From the NCBI RefSeq assembly GCF_900112775.1, contig NZ_FOYZ01000001.1, forward strand, positions 124,001-188,000: a stretch of DNA of 64,000 nucleotides, written 5' to 3'. Shown here piece by piece: positions 35,356-46,500 of the stretch. The DNA is from Anaeromicropila populeti. Its GTDB lineage: Bacteria; Bacillota; Clostridia; Lachnospirales; Lachnospiraceae. The notes under the pieces were generated by a model, which was not told the DNA's origin, made no database searches, and saw nothing but the letters and a program-made list of their open reading frames with translations. Numbering within the stretch: position 1 is the first letter of the stretch; every line of letters starts with the position of its first letter. The translations under genes and the position numbers were made by a program.

Positions 35356-37749
35356 TTACATTTTTAAAACTACTTCATTCACATCTTTTAAGCTTTCTGC
35401 TGGAATATAGTTCTTATCCATTTTCTCACCATTCAGATAAAATTCTTTATATCCGCCTTCAGCACCGTCGGGATTTTCAACCTTAATTGTAATCTTCTTA
35501 CCACGAAATACTTTATCGATGGTAATTTCCTTCCATTCACTTGGAATTGCCGGCTGTACTAACAAGCCATCTGCATCTGGTCTTAATCCCAACATGCCTT
35601 CTACACAGCCAACCATTACCGTTGATGCAGTTCCTGTCAGCCAGTGTACATGAGAACGTCCTTCAAATGGACTTTCTGTACTTTCTGTAAATTGACCATG
35701 TACATAAGGCTCTAATAAACGGACATCTGCATTGTCATTTTGAGATGCTGGTGAACTTTCTCTGAAATACTCATAAGCACGATTACCATGTCCCATGAGG
35801 GATTCTGCCAAGATAATCCAACCTTGTGGTTGTGAGAAAATACCACCATTTTCCTTAGTGGATGGATTAAACAATAATGCCAGTGCACCTTCAAACGCAT
35901 GTTTCTGGAAGGATGGAGCCATTACCCGCACACCATATGGTGTATTTAATTCACGATGAACAGATTCCAAAGCAAGCTCTGCCTGTTCCTTTGTAGCAAG
36001 ACCACTGATTACTGCCCATGATTGAGGATTTAACCACATATTTGCCTCAATATCCTTTTTAGAACCGATTACTTGTCCGTCTTCTTTAATTCCACGAACA
36101 AAACGATCCTCTTCCCAGCATTCCTTCTGGATTGTATCTCCTAACTCTTTTTGTATTTGAGTTAAATATGCAATATATTCGCTGTCTTTTTTATCCTCTG
36201 CATATTCCTTTAAAATAGTCATAGCATAATAAAGCTGCATAGCAACGAAAGAGGATTCCCCTTTCTTTCCTAATCTCAGACAGTCATTCCAGTCGGCGTG
36301 TAAACCAGCTGGCATTTTATGATCACCTAAACGCTCCATTGAAAAACCAATCCCACGCTTTAAATGCTCATAAATAGTATCCTCTCCCCCATTTGCATAA
36401 GGAATTACTTCATCCAAAAATGCTTTGTTTCCAGTTTCACCAATATATTTATAAACCGTTGGGAATAACCATAACGCATCATCTGCACGATATGCTGGAT
36501 GCCCAGTTGCTTTCACATAGCTTGCATCATCTGGTGTATCCTCATGTCCTGCATTATGATCGTATTTAACCAATGGAAGTCCGCCGCCATTGTCAACCTG
36601 AGCTGAAATCATAAAACGAATTTTCTCTGCTGCAAGTTCAGGATTGAGGTGAATAATACCCTGGATATCCTGCACTGTATCACGATAGCCATAACCATTT
36701 CTTTGTCCACAATAAATAAAGGAAGCTGCTCTTGACCAGATAAATGTAATAAAGCACTGATAAGCATTCCATGTATTAATCATACTATTAAAAGCACTAT
36801 CTGGTGTAGTTACATTTAAATTTTCCAATTGACTATGCCAGTAATCCTTAAGTTCCTGTAATTCTGTTTCCACAAACGAAATGTCTTCATACTGTTTTAA
36901 AATAACATCTGCATCATCATTATTTTTTTGTCCCAAAACAAATACCAGCTCTTTTGTTTCGCCTGGTTCTATTGTAAGTGCAGAATGAAGGGCGCCACAA
37001 CCATTAGAATTGTAATTTAACACATTGTCGCACATACCATTTTCCACAGCAATTGGATTTCCATAAGAATGATACCGTCCTAAAAAGGCAGCCTTATCAC
37101 CATTATAAGAAGTAACCGAAGCCCCTGCCAGTCCTAAGAAACGCTCTTTTCCAGTGCTTCCGTTCACTGCGTTATTACAGTTTTCATTAATGGTTTGTAC
37201 TATTTTATTTTCCTTAAAATATGTTCTTGTAATAAATAAAGTATACTGCAAATTCACTTGATCTTGCTCATAATTATTTTCATTGGTAAATTCTGCGTAT
37301 GCAAAGGCTGAAATTTTACGGGTTTTGTCACTTGTATTAGTAAGCTTTAATCTCCACACCTCATAGGTTTTATTTAATGGTACATAGTATAAGGCTTCTG
37401 ATTTAATCTGTGCATACTCAGCAATCATATTCGTATAAGCAGTTCCATGGTGACATTCACTTTTATAAGTGCTCATATCTTTTCCAACGGGCTGCCAGGA
37501 TGCTGACCAGTAATCCTTTGTTTCATCATCCCTAATGTATAAGTAACGGCCTGGTTTATCTTCACTATTAAACTGGTAGCGAAGAATTCTTCCATTTGCC
37601 CCGCTTTTTACAAAACTATAGCCACCTGCATTATTGGAAATAATAGCACCGTACTCAGGTGAACCCAGGTAGTTTGCCCAAGGCGCTGGCGTATCTGGTC
37701 TTGTAATAACATATTCCCTGTTAATGTTATCAAAATATCCGTAATTCAT
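35356..37749 (-). CDS. Cellobiose phosphorylase (GH94)
   Basis: The protein has about 797 residues from the ATG at 37749, with AGAAGGAG upstream. The N-terminal MNYGYFDNINREYVITRPDT is highly characteristic of cellobiose phosphorylases. The catalytic acid lies in GLHADWNDCLRLGKKG near residue 480, and RNGYGYRDTVQDIQG is a sugar-binding motif. It splits cellobiose with phosphate to glucose-1-phosphate and glucose in the cytosol, saving ATP. No cellobiose transporter is in view. It follows hslO on the same strand after about 94 bases. Confidence 0.93.
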   Translation of the reverse strand: MNYGYFDNINREYVITRPDTPAPWANYLGSPEYGAIISNNAGGYSFVKSGANGRILRYQFNSEDKPGRYLYIRDDETKDYWSASWQPVGKDMSTYKSECHHGTAYTNMIAEYAQIKSEALYYVPLNKTYEVWRLKLTNTSDKTRKISAFAYAEFTNENNYEQDQVNLQYTLFITRTYFKENKIVQTINENCNNAVNGSTGKERFLGLAGASVTSYNGDKAAFLGRYHSYGNPIAVENGMCDNVLNYNSNGCGALHSALTIEPGETKELVFVLGQKNNDDADVILKQYEDISFVETELQELKDYWHSQLENLNVTTPDSAFNSMINTWNAYQCFITFIWSRAASFIYCGQRNGYGYRDTVQDIQGIIHLNPELAAEKIRFMISAQVDNGGGLPLVKYDHNAGHEDTPDDASYVKATGHPAYRADDALWLFPTVYKYIGETGNKAFLDEVIPYANGGEDTIYEHLKRGIGFSMERLGDHKMPAGLHADWNDCLRLGKKGESSFVAMQLYYAMTILKEYAEDKKDSEYIAYLTQIQKELGDTIQKECWEEDRFVRGIKEDGQVIGSKKDIEANMWLNPQSWAVISGLATKEQAELALESVHRELNTPYGVRVMAPSFQKHAFEGALALLFNPSTKENGGIFSQPQGWIILAESLMGHGNRAYEYFRESSPASQNDNADVRLLEPYVHGQFTESTESPFEGRSHVHWLTGTASTVMVGCVEGMLGLRPDADGLLVQPAIPSEWKEITIDKVFRGKKITIKVENPDGAEGGYKEFYLNGEKMDKNYIPAESLKDVNEVVLKM

Positions 37750-37842
37750 TTTTTTACTCCTTCTCATATCTAAATTTAAAAATAGTTTACAATGAATCTG
37801 GAATTATTTCAATGTGTTTTTTTAATTCTGTTTTGTGTTTCT

Positions 37843-38730
37843 TTACCCATTCGGACGACTTCTTTTCAAAATATCTTTTAATTCTGGAAGTTCAAAACTA
37901 TAATGCTGATTGCAAAAATGACAATTCACTTCAATCGGTTTTCCATCATCAATCATTTCCTGAATGTCCTTACGTCCAATGCTGACAATTGCTTTTTCTA
38001 CCCTCTCCTTACTGCAATTGCATTGAAACTTTGTCGGAATAGTCTCCATAATCTCCAGTCCAAAATCGCCTAATATTTCTTCCAAAATCATTTCAGGTGT
38101 CATATCCTTATCCAGTAATGCGGTAATAGATGTAATTTTACTTATTTTTTCTTCTAGCCTTGTGATAACTTCTTCTTCTGCAAATGGCATAAGCTGAATA
38201 ATAAAACCACCTGCCTGCTTTACAGTATTATCTCTATTCATCAATACTCCCAGTGCAACTGAAGATGGCACCTGTTCGCTAGTTGCATAATAGTAGGTCA
38301 AATCCTCCGCAATCTCGCCAGAAACTAAATGAGTTTGTCCCACATATGGCTCTTTGAGCCCCATATCCTTTATAACATTTAAAATACCTAAATCAAGTGC
38401 CTTACCTACATCCAATTTTCCACTTTCGCTGGGTGGAAGCATTACCTCTGGATTTACAACATAGCCCTTTACATTGGCATTGGCATCTGCGGTAACTGTT
38501 AATCCCTTAATCGGTCCGCTGCACTGAATTTGTAGTGTCAAAATATCCTTTTCGCCTTTCATCATACTCCCCATCATACTTCCTGCTGTAAGCAGTCTTC
38601 CTAATGCTGCGGTAGCAATTGGACTTGTATTATGAATCATTCTTGCATACTCTGCCAGTTCACGTGTAGTTGCAGCAAATGCCCTGATTTGATTGTTGGC
38701 TGCGGTAGCCCTAACAATATAGTCTGTCAT
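37843..38730 (-). CDS. hslO: Redox-regulated chaperone Hsp33
   Basis: This 295-residue protein opens with IVRATAANNQIRAFAATT and contains SPIATAALGRLLTAGSMMG, both typical of Hsp33. The zinc-binding redox switch C-x-C near residue 240 and C-x2-C near 272 is visible as FQCNCSKERV and VNCHFCNQHY. Under oxidative stress the Cys form disulfides, zinc leaves and the protein becomes a holdase. It starts 21 bases after the methyltransferase gene stop. Confidence 0.95.
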   Translation of the reverse strand: MTDYIVRATAANNQIRAFAATTRELAEYARMIHNTSPIATAALGRLLTAGSMMGSMMKGEKDILTLQIQCSGPIKGLTVTADANANVKGYVVNPEVMLPPSESGKLDVGKALDLGILNVIKDMGLKEPYVGQTHLVSGEIAEDLTYYYATSEQVPSSVALGVLMNRDNTVKQAGGFIIQLMPFAEEEVITRLEEKISKITSITALLDKDMTPEMILEEILGDFGLEIMETIPTKFQCNCSKERVEKAIVSIGRKDIQEMIDDGKPIEVNCHFCNQHYSFELPELKDILKRSRPNG

Positions 38731-38750
38731 ATATTTTTCCTCTTTTCTTT

Positions 38751-39515
38751 TTAATTATAAAATTTGTTCTCCTGTCTCTTTTCTCTGGCAATCACGTAGA
38801 TTCTCTCACTATCCTCTTTCGGAGGTTCTTTTGTAAAAGCATCATAAGCTGTTACATATTCCATTCCTGCTTCCTCTATCAGCATCTGAATGGTTTGCAA
38901 AGAATATGCTCTCTGATAGTGGGTTTCCTCATATCTTCGATATAACTGTTCTTTATCTTTCACATAAATCGTTAAATTATATTCATTAATGCCTTCCTCT
39001 TCATAATACTCATTTTCCCATATAAAACTGCTTTCCTCGCGATTTTCTGCTATCACATTTTGCCCTAGTATATTTCTATATTTGTATTCCGTATTTAAAT
39101 CAAAAATAAAAATTCCTTCTGGATCCAAATAATTATTGACTAGCCGGAAAACATCTTTCAGTTCCTCTTCGTCTAGAATATAATTCATGCTGTCACAAAT
39201 GCTTACAGCCGCTTTTATTGTTCCATATAGTTCAAATTCCCGCATGTCCTGCAATAAATACAAAATACTTTGGTCATTATTTTTTTCTCTTGCAATGGAA
39301 AGCATTTCTTCAGAATTATCAATTCCAATACAGTCATAACCTGATTTTTGCAATAATTCAGTTATATTACCTGTTCCACAGCCCAAATCAACAACCAGTC
39401 CATCTTGTACACCATTTTCTTTTAAAAGCATTGTAAGATAGCTGCACCATTCTTCATAAGGAATATTATCCATAAAACTGTCATAAACTTCTGCAAAACC
39501 TGTATACGCCTCCAT
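38751..39515 (-). CDS. Class I SAM-dependent methyltransferase
   Basis: This 254-residue protein has VVDLGCGTGNITELLQKSG at about residues 40-58 as the SAM-binding motif I, followed by IGIDNSEEMLSIAREK. The N-terminal YTGFAEVYDSFMDNIPYEEW is typical of YqeM-like methyltransferases in Firmicutes. The substrate is unknown. It is upstream of hslO and diverges from the ROK regulator gene. Confidence 0.85.
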   Translation of the reverse strand: MEAYTGFAEVYDSFMDNIPYEEWCSYLTMLLKENGVQDGLVVDLGCGTGNITELLQKSGYDCIGIDNSEEMLSIAREKNNDQSILYLLQDMREFELYGTIKAAVSICDSMNYILDEEELKDVFRLVNNYLDPEGIFIFDLNTEYKYRNILGQNVIAENREESSFIWENEYYEEEGINEYNLTIYVKDKEQLYRRYEETHYQRAYSLQTIQMLIEEAGMEYVTAYDAFTKEPPKEDSERIYVIAREKRQENKFYN

Positions 39516-39688
39516 GTTTATCCTCTTTTCTTATATATTTCTATGATGTTTATCCATAATCCTTTAGTATTCTATCATAACAATTAAATCTTGTCGAATA
39601 CTACATAGCAAAATTCAAATTTATGTGTTACAATAGACAAAACAACGACATCACAGTTAAATCAGTTTATGAAAGAAAGGAATTACTC

Positions 39689-40870
39689 ATGATTACGGGG
39701 AATAAAGAACTTATTCGAGACATCAACAGCACAATCGTATTGGAAACGATTATAAATTCGGAACCAATTTCACGAGCTAATTTGTCAAAAAAGTTAGGGC
39801 TTACTAAAGCAACTATCTCATCCATCGTGCAGGATTTGATTAATCAGAATCTGATTCTTGAAATCGGCAGTGATGAAACCCTCTATGGGAGGAAACCAAT
39901 TTTACTTTCCTTTCACAAAAGAGCAGGTGTTGCAATTAGTATTGACCTTGGTTTGACTATCACCTCTGCGGTTCTTACTAACTTAAAAGGTGAAGTACTT
40001 CAATATATGGAAATGCAAACACCAGCTGCACCACCAGCAATTGTTCCCCAATTAATTAACTTAGTGAACTCAATGGTAGGAAAGTCTCCAAAAACATTTT
40101 ATGGATTAATTGGAATTTCCATTGGAATACATGGAATTACAACAAATAATCGGGTTTCATTTACCCAGTACTACAATTTATCTAACATACATTTAGCAGA
40201 AGAACTGGAGCAGTTTTTTCATGTTCCTGTAACTCTTGAAAAGGAAGCCAACTTATCTGCCCTCGGAGAGCATACATATATGTACCATTACCCTAATATT
40301 GCAAATATTAATGTACATAATGAAATTAGCTTAGGTTTGGTTATGAATCATCAACTTTACTCTGGATTTTCTGGATATGCAGGTGAATTAGGACATATTA
40401 TTGTTGAAAGAAATGGACGTCTTTGTGCATGTGGAAACCGAGGATGTATTGGAGAATATACTTCTATAAGAGCATTAATGAAGGATTATGCTGAATTAAC
40501 AGACAAAGTAAATATTACAATAAATGATCTCTTGATTGATTACCAGAATAATGAAGAACCTGCTTTAGTAATTGTGAATCAGTTTATTGAATATATGACC
40601 ATATGCGTTAATAATGTAGTTAACATTTTTAACCCAGATATTATTGTAATAAATTGCATTATTACCAATTATTTTCCTGAAATAATTGATGAAATTGAAT
40701 CTTCCTTAAAGAGTCAGATGAATTTCTATCAAAAAATTGCTCCCTCCTATCTTGCTCAAAATTCTATATTACTAGGTGGAGTTACGGTTTTAGTAAAAAA
40801 TTTTCTCAAGATAAACTCTTTGAAATTTGCCACAACTTTGTCAAAGCCTAACAAAATCTTAAAACCTTGA
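39689..40870 (+). CDS. ROK-family transcriptional repressor (NagC/XylR type)
   Basis: The protein has about 393 residues from the ATG at 39689, with AAAGG upstream; a frame from 39623 has no site. An N-terminal winged HTH (ISRANLSKKLGLTKATISSI) is followed by a ROK sugar-kinase-like domain with ISIDLGLTITSAVLT. The zinc motif CACGNRGCIGEY is present, while the catalytic ExGH part reads ELGHIIVERNG, as in both repressors and kinases. The controlled sugar genes are not adjacent, though cellobiose phosphorylase lies 2 kb away. Confidence 0.88.
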   Translation: MITGNKELIRDINSTIVLETIINSEPISRANLSKKLGLTKATISSIVQDLINQNLILEIGSDETLYGRKPILLSFHKRAGVAISIDLGLTITSAVLTNLKGEVLQYMEMQTPAAPPAIVPQLINLVNSMVGKSPKTFYGLIGISIGIHGITTNNRVSFTQYYNLSNIHLAEELEQFFHVPVTLEKEANLSALGEHTYMYHYPNIANINVHNEISLGLVMNHQLYSGFSGYAGELGHIIVERNGRLCACGNRGCIGEYTSIRALMKDYAELTDKVNITINDLLIDYQNNEEPALVIVNQFIEYMTICVNNVVNIFNPDIIVINCIITNYFPEIIDEIESSLKSQMNFYQKIAPSYLAQNSILLGGVTVLVKNFLKINSLKFATTLSKPNKILKP

Positions 40871-40947
40871 ATATTCCACATTGATTTGGAAACACTTTTG
40901 TTATGATAGAAAATTTCATTTTTATGAATGAAAAAGGAGTGTTCCAT

Positions 40948-41154
40948 ATGCCAAAAGGGAAAGAAAAAAAAGAAATAGAAAATATGGAAGACGTGAAGAT
41001 GTTGCCAAAAGATGAGCAACTTAAGTATGAAATTGCAGAAGAAATTGGTGTCATTGATAAGGTTTTTTCCACAGGCTGGCGTTCCCTGTCAGCAAAAGAA
41101 AGTGGTAGAATAGGTGGTATTCTTGCTAACCGAAAAAAAAAGGGGACACAGTAA
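40948..41154 (+). CDS. Small acid-soluble spore protein, alpha/beta type
   Basis: The protein has about 68 residues from the ATG at 40948, with GGAG upstream. LKYEIAEEIGVIDKVFSTGW followed by SLSAKESGRIGGILANRKKK fits the clostridial alpha/beta SASP pattern (two helices, GRIGG turn). These proteins coat DNA in the forespore and protect it from UV and heat. Presence supports an endospore-forming host. The gene ends inside a bidirectional terminator. Confidence 0.8.
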   Translation: MPKGKEKKEIENMEDVKMLPKDEQLKYEIAEEIGVIDKVFSTGWRSLSAKESGRIGGILANRKKKGTQ

Positions 41155-41167
41155 TGTGTACCCCTTT
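41139..41167. terminator. Bidirectional terminator between SASP and chemoreceptor genes
   Basis: An AAAGGGG / CCCCTTT stem with additional CAC/GTG pairs overlaps the SASP stop codon and ends five bases before the chemoreceptor stop. A and T runs flank it on both sides. Confidence 0.75.
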
Positions 41168-41171
41168 AAAA

Positions 41172-43379
41172 TTATATTCTGAATTTTTGAATAGATTCTT
41201 GTAGTCTCTTGGCTTCTTTTGCTAATGACTCTGCCTCTGTAGCCAAATGTGACATCTCCTCTGTCTGACTTGTTGAAGTGGCACTGACTTCCTGGGCTGC
41301 CGCTGCTGACTGTTCAGAGACGGTTGAAATATTCTGCACAGAATCCAGTGTGTCCTGCTTAGCAGTATCAATTTTATCCATACCAACTTTAATTTGAGAC
41401 AAATTCCCTACCAACTGGCCAACCTGCTGCTGAATTTTATCAAAAACTGCTGTTGTTTCACCTAAAGCTGTTTCCTGTGAACGGATAATTTCCTCTGCCT
41501 TTTTAGCAGAGTTTGCTGTATGCTTTGTCTGCTGCTGAATAGATGTAATAATTTCATGAATTTGATTTGCAGCCTCCATTGATTTTGTTGCAAGATTACG
41601 AATCTCATCTGCTACAACAGCAAAACCCCGTCCAGCTTCTCCTGCTCTTGCAGCCTCAATGGACGCATTTAACGATAGTAAATCCGTTTGATCTGCAATC
41701 TCATTGATTGCATTTACAATCATTCCAATGTTAGCTGAGCTCTCTTCCAGCCTCTCCACTTCCTCCGTAATAACATTGGTAATGGCTGTGGTTGCTTTTG
41801 CCTTTTCATTTAAATTATTGACTATCTCCAACCCATCTGATACCGTTGTTTTCGTATCTTCAAAAATTGCTTCAATACAGTTTGTGCTGTCATATACTTC
41901 ATTTATCTTTTCAGATAATGCAGTCATCTGATTATAACAGGTATCGGCATCCAAAACTTGCTGTGAAGATCCAATTGCCACCTCATTTACCGCAAGTGTA
42001 ATATTTTTAGACGAATCCAAAATTCGTTCTGACGTGCTGGATAAGCCTTCTGCTGATTCCATAACACTCTGGCTTACCTGCGCAACATTCTGAATCAATC
42101 CCTGCATATTAGACAACATTTCTGAAACACTCTGAGACAATACTTTAAATTCATCTTTACGTTTGGTTTCAAAAATTACAGTCAAATCTCCTTCTGATAC
42201 TTTCTTCATTGTCTGCATCATTGTCTTAATTGTTTTTCCAATGCTTGTTGCAATCCAGAAACCAATAAATAATGCCGCAAGTACTGCAAGTACAGAAATA
42301 TAAATAGTGACTCTACCAATTTGCTTAGCCTCAGACAAAATAACGCTTTTCGGAATCAGGTTACAGAACATCATTCCTGTTTCACCTACTTTATTGTAAA
42401 CAAACAGGTATTCCTTCCCCCCTGCAGTCACATAAGAAAAGCCTTTTTCATCTTCTGAATTAACAGCTTCTTGATAAAAACTGGAATCAAGAAAAACAGA
42501 AGTTCCTTCTGAGACAGTAGTTTCGGTTGAAACAATTTCTCTTCCATCTGGTGAAATAAATCCTGTCATTCCTCCGTCCGTATACAATCCATCCAATAAA
42601 CTAATGATATAAGAACTGCTGATATTAACCAAAATGTATGCTTTTCCTTTTGACACCTTTCTAACATAAGAAACTGCATAATCCTCATCTTTTACATTAT
42701 ATATTTGATCGATAAATTTGTTATAGCCCATCCATATCCCTAGTAGCTTTTCATCTGAATGTATAATTTTCCCCTGCTCACTTTTTATAAACTCTGCATA
42801 AATTGTTTCATTGGCAGTACTGCTTAAGGTAGAAATTCCATTCCCATACTCACCAATGGTAGTCAGACTTTGAATACTTTGAGAAGTAACCTTTGTAGTT
42901 GTTATCTCTTTTCTTAATTCAATAAGTGCTTGTAATCTTGCCGTATCCTCCACATTCTTTTTCCCTAAATAGGAAGTAAAAGAAGAGTCCGAAGACAGCC
43001 TGATTGTCTGCTTTTCAACATCCTCTAATACAATCTCTGCACAAATATCTACCGCATCCATGGTTTCCTGCGCTGACTCCTCATAATTCTCAATCATTGC
43101 GTCCGAAGCCTGCTTATATGATGTAATTCCCAATGCTGCAATAAATAGGACTGGTATCAGGAAAGATACTATCAATGTAAAACGAAGGCTCTTAGCTTTC
43201 TTATTTCCCTTATCAACCTGCTTTTTCAGCTTCTTTTTATCAGAAAATTTTTCCCCTTTTTCTTTTTCCTTCTTTTTCTGAAATAAAGCAGGCCTCTTCC
43301 ATGGTTTCGATTTCTTAACCTTTGTTTTCTCTGATGTGCTGTTCAATACTTTTCTGCCATTCTTGCGATCCTTCCCCAT
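41172..43379 (-). CDS. Methyl-accepting chemotaxis protein with Lys-rich N-terminal extension
   Basis: The protein has about 735 residues from the ATG at 43379, with AAAGGA eight bases upstream. Unusually, about 60 very Lys-rich cytosolic residues precede the first membrane helix (FTLIVSFLIPVLFIAALGI). A periplasm-facing sensor of about 240 residues, probably dCache-like, follows. Then come a second helix near 345, a HAMP domain and a signalling domain with NASIEAARAGEAGRGFAVVA. It feeds CheA/CheW. The organism is probably motile, though no flagellar genes are in the window. Confidence 0.92.
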   Translation of the reverse strand: MGKDRKNGRKVLNSTSEKTKVKKSKPWKRPALFQKKKEKEKGEKFSDKKKLKKQVDKGNKKAKSLRFTLIVSFLIPVLFIAALGITSYKQASDAMIENYEESAQETMDAVDICAEIVLEDVEKQTIRLSSDSSFTSYLGKKNVEDTARLQALIELRKEITTTKVTSQSIQSLTTIGEYGNGISTLSSTANETIYAEFIKSEQGKIIHSDEKLLGIWMGYNKFIDQIYNVKDEDYAVSYVRKVSKGKAYILVNISSSYIISLLDGLYTDGGMTGFISPDGREIVSTETTVSEGTSVFLDSSFYQEAVNSEDEKGFSYVTAGGKEYLFVYNKVGETGMMFCNLIPKSVILSEAKQIGRVTIYISVLAVLAALFIGFWIATSIGKTIKTMMQTMKKVSEGDLTVIFETKRKDEFKVLSQSVSEMLSNMQGLIQNVAQVSQSVMESAEGLSSTSERILDSSKNITLAVNEVAIGSSQQVLDADTCYNQMTALSEKINEVYDSTNCIEAIFEDTKTTVSDGLEIVNNLNEKAKATTAITNVITEEVERLEESSANIGMIVNAINEIADQTDLLSLNASIEAARAGEAGRGFAVVADEIRNLATKSMEAANQIHEIITSIQQQTKHTANSAKKAEEIIRSQETALGETTAVFDKIQQQVGQLVGNLSQIKVGMDKIDTAKQDTLDSVQNISTVSEQSAAAAQEVSATSTSQTEEMSHLATEAESLAKEAKRLQESIQKFRI

Positions 43380-43558
43380 AGACCCCATCCTTTCTTTAAT
43401 TTAATAATTAAACTTTCTATATATTTTCACCAAAAGAATGTTTGCATTCCTCTTTAAATTGTACAGCATTTCACGTCATTTTTCAATACATTTTAGTTTA
43501 TATCCATAGTATATTCTATACTATAATTCCATAGTATGACTTATGCACCAAATATAGG

Positions 43559-46500
43559 TCAAATCCAGAACTCCTTCCCCATAAAAAATGAATAAATACA
43601 TTTTTTCTCCACTTTTTCCCCTGTAATATGCTCTAGTGCTCTTTGATAGTAATCCAACTGTGGTCTGTAACGATTCAAAAAACTACTGACACCATTACGA
43701 GGAACATAATCCGTCTTATAATCAATTAACACCAGCCCCTTCTCTGTTTGAATATATGCATCGATAATACCTTGTATTAAAACAAGTTCTCCACTGTCAA
43801 ATCCCCCTGGAAGTTCTTTTGCTGGAAGTCCTATGACAAACTGCTTCTCTCTGTACAACTTTCCCTTCTTTTTTGCTTCCTTCATAAGTATTGCCAAGTC
43901 ACTATCAAAGAAGTTCATTACTTTTTTAACAGAAACCTCCTTCTTTTCTTCCTCTAAAATCAGCCCCTCCTCTACTAACCTGTCTATTTCTTTTACAATA
44001 TCGTCTTCTGTATCTATCTTATTGAAATCAATTTCCTGCATTACTTTATGGTACAAAATACCTTTTCGCATGGAAGTCGTATTTTCTGTTTTTGAAATAA
44101 AATTAGGCACTGGAGCTGCCTGCTGTCCCTTTTCCTCTGGAAACAGCGCCTCTCCCTCTTGTATTTCTTCCTCTTTTATATTACCGAGCAGACGTTTTAA
44201 CTCCGAAACCGTAAATTTTACCGGAATCTCTTGTTCTCTTCTATACTGATACTCGTATTCCATTCGTCTGGCTATTTCGTTTCCAATCAATACATCATAA
44301 GAATTTGTACAATCCCAATTCAATAATTCTTCTTTCTGAAGTTCCTCGGTTATTTGTTTTTTCACCTCATCAAACACCATATTTTTTAGACTAACATATT
44401 GGATATTTAATTTTGCTGCATTTGGATAATAAACTGCTGCCCCAATCCAGTCTAGAAAGCAATGGGCAGATGATAACGTAAGAAAATCCAGTTCTCTCTT
44501 CTCTCTTTCCTTATTTTCTTCCCATTTCTCAATAAGCTCTATTCCCTTTTTTACAAACCCAGTTAAAATTAAACTTTCCTTCGCTCTTGTCAGTGCAACA
44601 TACAAAACCCTCAATTCTTCTCCCAGACTTTCCAACTGAATTTTTGTCTGTATTGCTTTTTTTCGTAGTGTTGTACGCTTTATTCGAATAACAGGATCAA
44701 TAAAATCTGGTCCTAACCCCAATTCCTCATGCAAAAGTAATTTACTTCTTGCATCCTGCAAATTAAACTGTTTTCCCAGTCCCGAAACAAACACAACAGG
44801 AAATTCAAGTCCTTTACTCTTATGAATACTCATAATTCTGACTGCATCTGTTGCTGCTTCATCACCTCCAGCTTCACCAAAATCAATATTATACTTATGA
44901 AGTTTTTCAATATAGCGGTTAAACTGAAACAATCCCTTATAACTGGTTGCTTCAAAATCAATTGCCTTGCGGATCAGCATATCAAGGTTTCCTGTTCTTC
45001 TCTGTCCCGCTGGCATAACAGCAACAAATGAGCCATAACCTGTATCTTCTATAACTGACTGAATTAAGCTGTGAATGGATGTATAGGGAACCATATAGCG
45101 AAACTTATTGAGCTGATTTAGGAAAACATTGACCTTTTCCTTAAGCTCTAGTATCTCCCCCTCTGCCCCGTAACTATATACTGCCTCATACAAATCTCCT
45201 TTCAGGTAAAATGCCCTGATTATTGCCAGTTCTTCTGAAGAAAACTGATACATAGGAGAATGAAGTACTGCGGCAAGGGGAATATCCTGCTTAGGATTGT
45301 CAATTATGCTAAGCATATTCAATACAGTTTTTACTTCTAATGCCGAAAAATATCCTATCTGTGTATCTGAAACAGCAGGAATGCCTTCTGCCATTAGGAT
45401 GTTAGTAAATTCCTCTGACCACCCAGAAATTGTCCGCAGCAAAATAACAATATCACTAAACTTCATTTCACGATAGCTGCCTAATTCTTTGTCATATACC
45501 TTTTGCATCTGCATCATGGTTTTAATTTTCTTTGCTACTATCCTTGCCTCCAGCTCCCGCTCCGTCTCTTCAGCCTGTTCCTCTCCCTCTTCACCAGCAG
45601 CTTCTTTTTCCTCTGGAACCAAAAACAGTATTTCTACTTGACTTGCATAATTCTCCCCCGTTTCTGGATAATCTGCACCTGGTTTCAACTCAGCGGCTCT
45701 GTCGTATTCTACTTCCCCCATTTTTTTCTGCATCATCTGTTGAAAGATAAAGTTTACAAAATCCAGCACAATATCTCTGCTTCGAAAGTTTTTATCCAAA
45801 TCTATCCTCAGACCTGGCCCATTTTCCGCTTCTTCCAGTTTATATGCCCTTAACTTTTCCATAAATAGCTCTGGCTTAGCTAACCGGAACTTGTAAATGC
45901 TCTGCTTCACATCTCCTACCATAAACATATTGGGCTGCTGAAAACGTTCCTTGGAAATGCTTTTCAATATCCATTCCTGTACTAAATTACTATCCTGATA
46001 TTCATCAATCATAATTTCATCATAAAACTCGCTTAGTTCTAAAGCAGCAGGAGAAAAAACCACCTGCCCTTTTTCATCCTTTGACACCAGAATATTCAAT
46101 GCCAAATGCTCTAAATCATTGAAATCCATTACTTTTTTTTCTAACTTTTTTTCTCTAAATTTGTCTGCAAATAGAATAGTAAGATCAATTAATGTGCACA
46201 TATGGTTTTTCGTTGCCTGTAAATCCACAAGCATCTGTTCCATAGACTGAAAAAAATACTTCTTAGCAATTCCTTCTATTGTCTCCTTAACCTCACTTCT
46301 AATTCTTTTTACCAGTTCCTGTTTATCTGGATCTACCTCATCCTTTTTTGAAACCCTCTTTAATTTTTTCCACTCTACATTTGTAATAATATCATAGTAT
46401 TCCACAAAACTATACTTTTCTGTCAGCTGTCTGGCAATTTCCAAGTCACTTTCCAAAGCCTCTAGATACGCCCCTGGTCCACCTGGTTCCTTTGCAATTT

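Noticed and set aside
43833-44249. Plus-strand frame of 138 codons inside addA
   Set aside because: It lies wholly opposite a well-supported gene and encodes a low-complexity Ser/Phe-rich product typical of an antisense shadow.
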